This document shows, piece after piece, positions 26,534 to 34,295 of a stretch of DNA of 64,000 bases. Below the pieces are notes generated by a model. The model searched no databases, was not told the DNA's origin, and saw only the letters and a list, made by a program, of their open reading frames with translations. Origin of the DNA: Rhizobium sp. LC145 (GTDB lineage Bacteria > Pseudomonadota > Alphaproteobacteria > Rhizobiales > Rhizobiaceae); assembly GCF_001005825.1 (NCBI RefSeq), contig NZ_LBHV01000014.1, forward strand, positions 19,267 through 83,266, in the 5' to 3' direction. Every line of letters starts with the position of its first letter. Within the stretch, counting starts at the first letter, position 1. Position numbers and translations under genes: made by a program.

Positions 26534-29500
26534 TCAAGCCGTGGGCAGCGCCAGTTCCGGAATGCCGAGCGTGGTGAGTGCGATATCGATCTGGGTTACG
26601 GAACTCGGCGAGGCATCGCCGTCCTCGACATAGAACCGTTCGCCGAAAATAGTCTTGTACGGCGTCACGACTTCCTGATTATAGAGCATGTCGCTCGTGT
26701 ATTCGTAGTCATCCTCAGCGGTCGCTTCCAGCTTGGTGGCGTCGCCGCCGAACTCGTCGATCGTATGATGCAGGTTATCGCGCAGCGTCGCCAACTGTTC
26801 CGGGGACATGTTGTTCAGCCAGTCGGCGAACGCTGACTGGTGGGCCGGATTGTCGAGATCGAAGCCCTTGTCCTTGGCATATTCGACGAGAAGCGGGACT
26901 GGGCTGTGGCCGTCGCCGCTCTGGTCGACCAGTGCTTTGGCGACATCGGTGTCGAGATCGGAATGATCGAGGAAACGCGCCGAGGTTTCGTTATCGTATT
27001 TATTGCTTTCGCGAACCTCGGAAACGATCATGGAAGCGCCGACGCCGAGGATGACCACGCCGAGGCCGATCGGTCCGGCGATCGTTCCGGCCCCGAAGGC
27101 GGCAGTCACGCCGCCTGCCGCGGTTGCGGCATGGATGCCTCCCATCAGCGGATCGCCTTGCGCGAAAGCCTGGACTGAGTTCACGCCGTCGAAGACGGCG
27201 CCGATCGCTCCAAGGAGTTTGGTGCCGCCGCGCAGGCTGCCGTCGAAATGCCGGACCGCGAAGGAATCCGGATTGATCATGTTGAGGCCGCTGCGGATCT
27301 CCACGGAGCGCTGCCAGAGACCTGCGGCGTCAAAAGTCGCCTTCAGGATGTTTTCGACGTTGGGCTCCGTGCCGGCCATACGAGCGGAATTGTAGAGGCT
27401 GGCGGCACTTCCGGCCGCACCGATCATCCGCAGCAACTGGCCGGGAACCGTCGAGGTCGAGAATGTCCGGATTCCGCTTTGCCTATTGCCATCGAGTGCG
27501 TTGAGATCGCTGTTCAGCGTCTCCATTTTCCTCTGGATCATCTCCGGCGTATCGGTTGCGGTCGGCAGCGAGGCTTCGATCGCGGTGATCGCCTTGTTCA
27601 TGTCCCCTTCGGTCACGCCGAGGAGCTTGGCGAACTTGCTATCGCGGAACTGTGCCAGGCTGTCGCGGACTTCCTGCATGCTTGCGGCATCGCCGGGTTT
27701 GAAATCGGTGAATTTCGGCAGGATGTCACGCTGCACGTATTGGGTGAACACCTCCTCGGCCAGTTTGCGGCCGCGATCGGTGAGGCGTCCCTGGCTGCCG
27801 AGGAAGTTCAGCATCTGCGGGCTATCGAGAAGCTCCGGATTCGTGCGCAGCGCCGTCTGGATCGCCAGATAGGAGCGATCGTCGTTGAGGATGTTTTCGA
27901 TCTGCTCGTTAATCAGCGCCTTCTGCTCGGCCGGCTGGTCCGGGAAGTTTCCGAGCTGGGTGAGCTGATCGAGCAGCGTTTCTCCGTGCTTGGCGACCTC
28001 TGCTTCGAGCCGCTCCTCGGTCTCGACCCACGCATCGCCCTTCTCGGCCTTGTAGTCCTCGATGGCCTGGTTGAGCTGCTCCGGCGTCATCGTGTCGCCG
28101 TGGTTGTCGATCAGCCAGCGCAGTTCCTCCATATGGGCGGAATATTCATCCACCGCGCTGTTGGCGCCGTACTGGGTCTGCTGGACGCCGGGGAGGATAT
28201 CCTGGGTCAGAAGGGTCGTGTCCGACCCGTTTCTCTCGGACAGTTCCAGCGGATATTGAAGGCTGCCGCCCGCGCCGATGGAGCGCGTCAGTTCGTTCTG
28301 CGCATAAAAGCCGATCTCGGCCCAGCGTTCGATGACGCTGTCGCCGAGCGGCGTGCCCTCTATCCGGTCGGCTATCTTCAGCATGGCTTCCACGCCGCCG
28401 ACCCCGAGCATGGGATAGCCGGTTTGCTCCTGATAGAGGGTGTTGGCGCGCTCAATCTCAGGCATGGCCGCTGAGACCAGTTCCGCAGCCAGCTCGGGCG
28501 CTACCCCCTCGGTCATGCCGTCAAGACGCAGGAAGCTTTCATAGGGCTTGGCCTGCAGGTCCTGGGCGGGATCGAAGTCGCCGAGCGGTTCGGTCGCATA
28601 ATCGGCCATCGAACCGATGAAGTCGCTGGCATAGCCTGTGGCAAGCAGCGCCTGCTGCACCTCGGGGCTGGCATTCCCGTAGCTTTCGGCGAAGGCGTGG
28701 AACTGCGCTTGCTCATCGCTGCTCGACGCCTTGGCATTATCGACGATCGAACGGATCTGAGCTTCCACCGCCGGGCCGTTGTGCCCGGTCTTCTTCAGTT
28801 CGATGCCCGAGGCCGTGGCAGCCTGCTCGATCGCAAGCTCGGCGGGTCCGGCATCCCTCCAGTCGCGGTCATAAAGGTTTTGAAGCGCTTCAGCGCGTTC
28901 GTTTTCCGGCAGCGTCTGAAGGAAGGTTTCGATATCGCTGGCGAGCGCCGTGGTTTCGCGACTATGGTCGACGGCGGCGGAGGGGTCGGCATATTCCAGA
29001 GCATTGCCGCGATCATAGAGTTCGGATGCGAAGGCTTCGACCGGATCGCTCTCCAGTCCTGCGTCTTCCACCGCCTGGGAAACGGCCATGCCGGCCGGGC
29101 CCGCATCGACCCAATCGGCCTGCGACAGGCGCAACGCCGCGGCCTGTCGGGCTTCGGAAGGCAGGGCGGCCAGATATTCGGCGACGTCCTGTTTCATCGC
29201 CTCCGTTTCCGCCGCGGCGTCGATCCCATCGGCTGGTTCGCTATATTCGATCTGGTTGCCGCGATCGAAGAGCGAGTCGATGAAGTCATCTTCGCCCGCG
29301 GGCTCTCCCGTGGGATCGGACGGCGTATCGGCGACGATTTCCGGCTCAGGCGCCGGCAGGATGATGATATCGCCGGGATGAAGGAGATCGCCGTTATGGT
29401 TGGCTTCGTCGGCATTGATCGCAAGCGCTTCGGCCGGATCGACGAAGTTTTCCCGCGCGATGTTTTCGAGCGTGTCGCCTGCTTCGACGACAAAGACGCG

Positions 29501-29674
29501 GTCGCCAAGCTCGGGTTGGTCATTCCGGCCATTCTGACCGCCGCCTTCCCGTTCCCGTGTTATCAGATCAATGTCTCGCCGGAATGCTTCACCCTGGGCC
29601 GGCGGGATTGGCGTTGCGGTATCATTGCTTTCATCGAAACGATACCGGGCATTCACGTCGATCCTGTAGGCCAT
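26534..29674 (-). CDS. 1046-aa LysM-domain protein, candidate T3SS effector or cell-wall factor
   Basis: Starts at ATG (MAYRIDVNAR) behind GAGAGAG. A LysM peptidoglycan-binding domain is at residues 60-107 (VFVVEAGDTLENIARE...LLHPGDIIILP). Two 82-residue repeats follow (128-205 and 212-288; blocks DRGN.IEY, DAGPA). The middle is helical. Near residues 855-910 a hydrophobic region (GGIHAATAAGGVTAAFGAG, IAGPIGLGVVILGVGASMIV) recalls translocator-type proteins. No signal peptide is visible, so export by T3SS is a reasonable inference given the neighbouring sct genes. The function is unproven; it may also serve as a peptidoglycan-anchored partner of the apparatus. Confidence 0.6.
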   Translation of the reverse strand: MAYRIDVNARYRFDESNDTATPIPPAQGEAFRRDIDLITREREGGGQNGRNDQPELGDRVFVVEAGDTLENIARENFVDPAEALAINADEANHNGDLLHPGDIIILPAPEPEIVADTPSDPTGEPAGEDDFIDSLFDRGNQIEYSEPADGIDAAAETEAMKQDVAEYLAALPSEARQAAALRLSQADWVDAGPAGMAVSQAVEDAGLESDPVEAFASELYDRGNALEYADPSAAVDHSRETTALASDIETFLQTLPENERAEALQNLYDRDWRDAGPAELAIEQAATASGIELKKTGHNGPAVEAQIRSIVDNAKASSSDEQAQFHAFAESYGNASPEVQQALLATGYASDFIGSMADYATEPLGDFDPAQDLQAKPYESFLRLDGMTEGVAPELAAELVSAAMPEIERANTLYQEQTGYPMLGVGGVEAMLKIADRIEGTPLGDSVIERWAEIGFYAQNELTRSIGAGGSLQYPLELSERNGSDTTLLTQDILPGVQQTQYGANSAVDEYSAHMEELRWLIDNHGDTMTPEQLNQAIEDYKAEKGDAWVETEERLEAEVAKHGETLLDQLTQLGNFPDQPAEQKALINEQIENILNDDRSYLAIQTALRTNPELLDSPQMLNFLGSQGRLTDRGRKLAEEVFTQYVQRDILPKFTDFKPGDAASMQEVRDSLAQFRDSKFAKLLGVTEGDMNKAITAIEASLPTATDTPEMIQRKMETLNSDLNALDGNRQSGIRTFSTSTVPGQLLRMIGAAGSAASLYNSARMAGTEPNVENILKATFDAAGLWQRSVEIRSGLNMINPDSFAVRHFDGSLRGGTKLLGAIGAVFDGVNSVQAFAQGDPLMGGIHAATAAGGVTAAFGAGTIAGPIGLGVVILGVGASMIVSEVRESNKYDNETSARFLDHSDLDTDVAKALVDQSGDGHSPVPLLVEYAKDKGFDLDNPAHQSAFADWLNNMSPEQLATLRDNLHHTIDEFGGDATKLEATAEDDYEYTSDMLYNQEVVTPYKTIFGERFYVEDGDASPSSVTQIDIALTTLGIPELALPTA

Positions 29675-29789
29675 GGCGCTCTCTCGATCTGTTTGAAGGA
29701 AAAGTCGTCGACACTGCTTTGGACGGCGGGAACTATAGGCAAACGGGCCGGCGCTCGGGTTACAGTTTTATGAATTTTTTATGCTGTCC

Positions 29790-30449
29790 CTAAAATACGC
29801 GGACCTTGGCGCCGAGGCCGACGCGATCATAGAGATCGATCACGTCGGTATTGGTCATGCGAAAGCAGCCCGATGATGCCGCGGTGCCAACCGTCTCGGG
29901 CTCGTTGGAGCCATGGATGCGGTAAAGGGTTTCGCCGAGATAGAGAGCCCGCGCACCAAGCGGATTGTCGGGACCTCCCGCCATGTGGCGGGGCAGGTCC
30001 GGCCGGCGCGCAAGCATGTCGGCGGGAGGGCGCCATTCCGGCCATTGGCGTTTGGCGCTGATGCGCTCGCTGCCGTACCAGCCATAGCCCTCCTTGCCGA
30101 CGCCGACTTGGTAGCTTTGCGCAAAGCCGCCCGGCTCGATGAGATAGAGACGGCGCGCGGCGGTATCGATCAGGATCGTGCCGGCGGTTTCATTCGTCTG
30201 ATAGGCGACGCGTTGCCGCGTGCTGCGATCGGCGCCTGCGGCCCGATTGGCTGGCCCCGAAGGGGTGACGCCGGGGTGCGTCGGCGAAAACAGAAAGTCG
30301 ATATAGCCCTCGTCAAAGGCAGGACGCGCCCTCGAGGACTGGGCTTGGGCCGGAGCGCTTGCAAAGGTGAGGAGCGCTGTGAGGGGGAGGAGCCATAGGG
30401 CAAACTGTCGGGGCATCGTCTTCATCCTGTCCAGCATTCTTGCGGTCAT
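29790..30449 (-). CDS. L,D-transpeptidase (YkuD) coupled to sctU
   Basis: A 219-residue exported protein. After a signal peptide (hydrophobic to AQA near residue 36) the YkuD catalytic domain shows TLYRIHGSNEPETVGTAASS and the cysteine in SSGCFRM, with H179 and C195 by my count. These enzymes form 3-3 crosslinks or attach proteins to peptidoglycan. The chosen ATG at 30449 overlaps the sctU stop (ATGA), with further ATGs 12 and 24 bases downstream. Coupling to sctU suggests it loosens or reshapes the wall for apparatus assembly. Confidence 0.82.
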   Translation of the reverse strand: MTARMLDRMKTMPRQFALWLLPLTALLTFASAPAQAQSSRARPAFDEGYIDFLFSPTHPGVTPSGPANRAAGADRSTRQRVAYQTNETAGTILIDTAARRLYLIEPGGFAQSYQVGVGKEGYGWYGSERISAKRQWPEWRPPADMLARRPDLPRHMAGGPDNPLGARALYLGETLYRIHGSNEPETVGTAASSGCFRMTNTDVIDLYDRVGLGAKVRVF

Positions 30450-31495
30450 ATCAGCTTGGCCGCGACCAACAGGTCGGCTACCCGCTGGAACATTTTCTCC
30501 GGCACTGGCTCTCCGGTGCGCGCCGAGCGGGCGATCGCATCGGCGAGGCCGGTATCGCGGATCACCGGAATATCCGTCAGCAGCGCCTCGGTTATCATCG
30601 TGCGCGACTGGGTGGGGCTGGCGCGGCAGGCGATCATCGGTACTGGCGTCTCGCCGCGGACATAACGGATGCCGACGGTCCAGCCGTCCGGTGCGCCGAC
30701 GAGCAGCGAGGCGTTCATCAGTCCGGTCTTGGTGGCATATGCCTGCATTTCGCGTCGTTGTTTGCGACGCTGTTGCAGGATCGCCGGATCGCCTTCGGCG
30801 TCGCGTCGTTCCCGCTTCTGCTCGCTCTTTGTCATCTTCATATCGCGCCTGAACAGCCAATCCTGTACGAGCACGTCGATCACTCCGACGACGAAGAAGG
30901 CGATGACCGCGGTGATGATCAAGGGCTGGAGCAATGCCTTGAAGACGTTGGTGAGACAGGGCGCACCGCAGGTGGGCGACAGGATGAGCGCCTGCAGTCC
31001 CATGCGGAAGATGACCACGAAGGCGGTCGCCAGCACCGCGACCTTGAAGAGCGCCTTGAAGAATTCCACGACGCTGCGCATGGAGAAGATGCGCTTGGCA
31101 CCCGAGACCGGATTGATATGTTCGAAATTCGGCGTGATCGGCTCCGTTGAGAAGACGAACCCTCTCATGACGACGAGATTGGTGAGAACGATGGCGGCGA
31201 TCGTGACCGCCAGCAGGGGTACGGCCAGGTTCGTCAGGATGGAGCCGGCAAGGGCGAGCACGGTTGGCCACAGTTCGGCGAAGGCATCGACGTGAACCCG
31301 GCGGGCGACGAGGCCCACGAGTTCCTCGATCTTCGCCTGCACGCCCACCAGAGCGTAAGCGAGATAGCCGATCGAGGCGAACATGACCGTGCCGGCGACC
31401 AGATCCTGGCTCTTGGAAACCTGCCCTTTCTCTCGGGCGTCGCGGATCTTCTTGTCTGACGCCGGAAGGCTTTTTTCCTCGCTTGTCGCGCTCAT
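30446..31495 (-). CDS. sctU: T3SS export apparatus switch protein SctU (FlhB family), lacking NPTH
   Basis: A 349-residue inner-membrane protein with four hydrophobic segments (about 35-55, 78-110, 150-175, 185-210). Family blocks include the N-terminal KKIRDAREKGQV, the cytoplasmic PISGAKRIFS-like block and the C-domain segment GIRYVRGETPVP. SctU and FlhB normally self-cleave in NPTH directly before this segment. Here the aligned residues are APDG (268-271), so the asparagine, threonine and histidine are missing. The family function (substrate-class switching) would be affected. The gene is coupled to the L,D-transpeptidase gene; sctR, S and T are not alongside it. Confidence 0.9.
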   Translation of the reverse strand: MSATSEEKSLPASDKKIRDAREKGQVSKSQDLVAGTVMFASIGYLAYALVGVQAKIEELVGLVARRVHVDAFAELWPTVLALAGSILTNLAVPLLAVTIAAIVLTNLVVMRGFVFSTEPITPNFEHINPVSGAKRIFSMRSVVEFFKALFKVAVLATAFVVIFRMGLQALILSPTCGAPCLTNVFKALLQPLIITAVIAFFVVGVIDVLVQDWLFRRDMKMTKSEQKRERRDAEGDPAILQQRRKQRREMQAYATKTGLMNASLLVGAPDGWTVGIRYVRGETPVPMIACRASPTQSRTMITEALLTDIPVIRDTGLADAIARSARTGEPVPEKMFQRVADLLVAAKLI

Positions 31496-31623
31496 CCGAG
31501 GCTCCTGCGTGATGAGCTCTCGCAGGCGGCTTGCGGTCCAATCCTTCGGAAAGACGCCTGTCGCGTGTTGTCAGCCCGGATTTGAGCGGCTAGAACCACG
31601 GCGGACCTAACGGACGGGATGAA

Positions 31624-32418
31624 ATGCGGCATCACTCTTTGAACGCCCTGGTTCTGCTCGGACTTGTCCTGGCTGGCTGTACCACCACCAGCGAGAAGAC
31701 CGAGAGCGGTCCGAAGGACGAGGAAGCGCGCCTCATCAAGCTGGCGCAGGATATCGAACAGCGCGGCGATCACAGCACGGCTGCCTCGCTCTACGAGCGC
31801 GCGGCGAAGGCCTCCAGTGACAAGGTCCGCGGCTATTCCCGCTTGGGAGACGCGCAGATCGCCGCCGGCGAGCCCGAGCAGGCGGCGCAATCCTTCCGAA
31901 CCGCGCTCGATGCCTCGCCCAATGACGGGCAGGCCCTTCTTGGGCTCGGCACGGCGCAGCTTCAGTCCAGTCAGGTCGAAAGTGCCGCGCGCACGCTGGC
32001 CGTTGCCGCGCCGCTGGTGAAGACCTCGACCGCTTACAATCGCCTCGGTACCGCGCTTATCCTGACCGGCGACGGGCAGGGGGCGGAAACGGCGTTCACG
32101 CAGGCGCGCAATCTCGATCCGGGCAATCTCGACACCCAGTCCAATCTCGGGCTTGCCCAGGCTGTGTCGGGCCGCAACGAAGCGGCCGTCGCGACGCTGC
32201 GCGCCGTCACGCAGTCGCCACGCGCCGAAGCCCGGCATTTCCGCAATCTGATGCTGGTGCTGACGCTCGGTCAACATGACAAGGACGCGGCCGCCGTTGC
32301 CGTTCCGGATTATCCGGAGGCTGAAAAGCGAGCCTTCCTTGCCGAAGCGAGAAAGGTTCGCGGGATCAAGGGGCCTGCCGCCCGGGCCCGTGCTATCGGC
32401 TTGCTTGCGTCCAGCTGA
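31624..32418 (+). CDS. TPR lipoprotein (TadD/PilF-like, candidate pilotin)
   Basis: A 264-residue protein with a lipobox signal (LLGLVLAGC, cysteine at 19) and several tetratricopeptide repeats (for example ASLYERAAKASSDKVRGYSR, AQSFRTALDASPND, AETAFTQARNLDPGN). TPR lipoproteins of the PilF/TadD type help secretins assemble in the outer membrane. It sits alone on the plus strand between sctU and the CpaD-like and secretin genes, pointing to a pilotin role for the CpaC-like secretin; that is inference. It carries its own promoter region. Confidence 0.78.
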   Translation: MRHHSLNALVLLGLVLAGCTTTSEKTESGPKDEEARLIKLAQDIEQRGDHSTAASLYERAAKASSDKVRGYSRLGDAQIAAGEPEQAAQSFRTALDASPNDGQALLGLGTAQLQSSQVESAARTLAVAAPLVKTSTAYNRLGTALILTGDGQGAETAFTQARNLDPGNLDTQSNLGLAQAVSGRNEAAVATLRAVTQSPRAEARHFRNLMLVLTLGQHDKDAAAVAVPDYPEAEKRAFLAEARKVRGIKGPAARARAIGLLASS

Positions 32419-32431
32419 GTCCATCCGCACC

Positions 32432-32869
32432 TCAATTCACGAGACCTGTCGTGCTGACGTTCTGCTGCTCTGCCGGCGCTCGATCAGGAGCGGTGCCGTC
32501 GATGCTGTGGCGTGCGGCCCGTACCACCGGAGCGGCCATGGCGGGGCCGGTCCTGCGGCCGCGCACGAGATCGCTCTGGCGCTCCGCCATCAGCTGAAGG
32601 TTCATGTTGTTGGCGCATCCAGGCGGCAGATAGAGCGGGTCTTCGGCCACATCCGGCGTGACGCAGGCATCGGGCACGAGACGCCCCGCTTGCTTTTCAT
32701 AACCTTTGCTGACCGTACCGGTGGCCGCGGTCATGTGATAGTTCGGCGAATAGGGCAGGGGATCGCGTTGAACGCTGTTCTGGCACCCGGCGAGAGCAAG
32801 CGCGGCGAGGCTGATGGTAATGCCTGCGAGGGCGCGCGGTGCGATGATCATGGACGATTTAATCGACAT
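32432..32869 (-). CDS. CpaD-like pilus assembly lipoprotein
   Basis: A 145-residue lipoprotein, from MSIKSSMIIA (ATG overlapping the secretin stop by 11 bases). The signal ends in ALALAGC. The C-terminal part resembles CpaD of Tad/Flp pili: PDACVT, LPPGCANNMNLQLMAERQSD and RRTGPAMAAP. CpaD works next to the CpaC secretin in the outer membrane. Its position immediately after the secretin gene in a T3SS locus supports a hybrid apparatus. It is shorter than many CpaD proteins. Confidence 0.65.
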   Translation of the reverse strand: MSIKSSMIIAPRALAGITISLAALALAGCQNSVQRDPLPYSPNYHMTAATGTVSKGYEKQAGRLVPDACVTPDVAEDPLYLPPGCANNMNLQLMAERQSDLVRGRRTGPAMAAPVVRAARHSIDGTAPDRAPAEQQNVSTTGLVN

Positions 32870-34199
32870 AGAAGCCGAACCCTTTGTTGGTCTTGGTGCG
32901 CTTGGCCGCGGTCGGGCCAGAGAGAGCACCGGCGGGGCTGTCGAGCGGCGTCTTGAGATTGCGCTCCTCGACAGGTTCGACGAGATAGGGCGTGATCAGG
33001 ATCACCAGTTCCGTCTCGTTGCGCTGGAAGCGTTTCGACTTGAAAAGATCGCCGAGGATCGGCACGTCGCCCAACATCGGCACTTTCTCGATATCCTGCG
33101 AGGCATTGCGCTGGAAGAGGCCGGCAATGGCGAAGGTTTGGCCGCTGCCGACTTCGACGGTCGTATCGGCGCGCCGCACCTGCAGGCCGGGCACCTGGAG
33201 ATTGGCGATATTGACCATGCCGCTTGCCGACAGGCTGCTGACCTCGGGGCGGACGCGCATGGAGATGCGGCCGTTCGGCAAAAGGGCCGGCGTGAAGAGC
33301 AGAGAGACGCCGTATTGCTTGTATTCGATGCCGATCTGTTCGTTGGTCACCGGCACGGGCACGGGAATCTCGCCGCCGGCCAGGAAACTCGCCGTCTCGC
33401 CGGTGACCGCGGTAATGTTCGGTTCGGCGAGAACCGTCAGGATGCCGTTGGCCTGCAGGGCTTCCAAAAGGGCATCGACGCGATTGCCGTTCCATGCGGC
33501 GCCGGCGCTCAGTGCGTTGGAGGCCCCCCTTGCCGCATCGGCCCCCAGATTGCCACCGGAGACGAAGCCGAATGAGAAATTGCCCGCGCTGACGAAGGCA
33601 TCCCAGGTGACGCCGTAGCGGAGAAGCTGATTGCGCGAGACCTCTGCGAAACGGACGCGGATATTGACCTGATTGGCGCCGGAGACGGTGGTGTCGTTGA
33701 TGGCGGGTTGATTTTCCGGGGCGTAGGCCTCGATGGCGCTCGATGTGTCCATCGCCTCCTGCATCGTAGTGGCATGGCCGCGGGCGAAGGGCTGTTCGCC
33801 GAACAGCGAGACGTCGATCGTGCTGTTCGGCTGCACGGCGCGCTGCGCATCCTTCACCGGCCGCGAATCCGGCACGACCCAGAAATCGATTGTGCCGCGC
33901 GCCGTCTCGTCAGGACTGAGCGCGATGAGGTTCGTGCGGCCGGTCTTGAGCGCGAAAACATAAACCACACCGGGTGAGACGACACGCACGTCGGCAACCT
34001 TGGCATCGGCCATGAAGACCGATTCCACCGGCTGGTCGAAACGCAAGATACGCCCCTGTCCCAGCGGAAGCATGATCGCTTGTCCGGATTTCGCATCGAC
34101 GCTGAACGACTGAGCCCTTGCAAGCGGTGCAAGAAGACTAAAGGCAAGGAGAAGCAGAAAGAGGGTCGGCCCTTTCGCCAAGATGGTCGATCTCATCAT
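32859..34199 (-). CDS. sctC: Secretin of Tad/CpaC type, assigned as T3SS SctC
   Basis: A 446-residue secretin from MMRSTILAKG (behind GGGAG); a longer frame reaches 34265 but lacks a ribosome site. A signal peptide (FLLLLAFSLLAPLARA) is followed by a pilus-type N-domain (LRFDQPVESVFMADAKVADV) and BON-like segment, then the secretin domain (LLEALQANGILTVLAEPNI, LLFTPALLPNGRISMRV, VPMLGDVPILGDLFKS). Usual SctC secretins carry N0, N1 and N2 domains, whereas this architecture is CpaC/RcpA-like. It is encoded next to sctV and sctU, so I assign it as the secretin of this T3SS. Confidence 0.82.
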   Translation of the reverse strand: MMRSTILAKGPTLFLLLLAFSLLAPLARAQSFSVDAKSGQAIMLPLGQGRILRFDQPVESVFMADAKVADVRVVSPGVVYVFALKTGRTNLIALSPDETARGTIDFWVVPDSRPVKDAQRAVQPNSTIDVSLFGEQPFARGHATTMQEAMDTSSAIEAYAPENQPAINDTTVSGANQVNIRVRFAEVSRNQLLRYGVTWDAFVSAGNFSFGFVSGGNLGADAARGASNALSAGAAWNGNRVDALLEALQANGILTVLAEPNITAVTGETASFLAGGEIPVPVPVTNEQIGIEYKQYGVSLLFTPALLPNGRISMRVRPEVSSLSASGMVNIANLQVPGLQVRRADTTVEVGSGQTFAIAGLFQRNASQDIEKVPMLGDVPILGDLFKSKRFQRNETELVILITPYLVEPVEERNLKTPLDSPAGALSGPTAAKRTKTNKGFGFYVD

Positions 34200-34295
34200 T
34201 CTGTCAGTATTCTCCCATGCATACCGCGACGGTCGGATGACGCTCAGTAATGATTCGTCCTTCATCCCATGGCTTTGTCGAAAAGGACGCCTGCA

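Noticed and set aside
29790..31541. A 583-residue minus-strand frame spanning the L,D-transpeptidase and sctU region
   Set aside because: Only the final part encodes the transpeptidase; the rest is a shadow of sctU in another frame with arginine-rich, non-protein-like composition.
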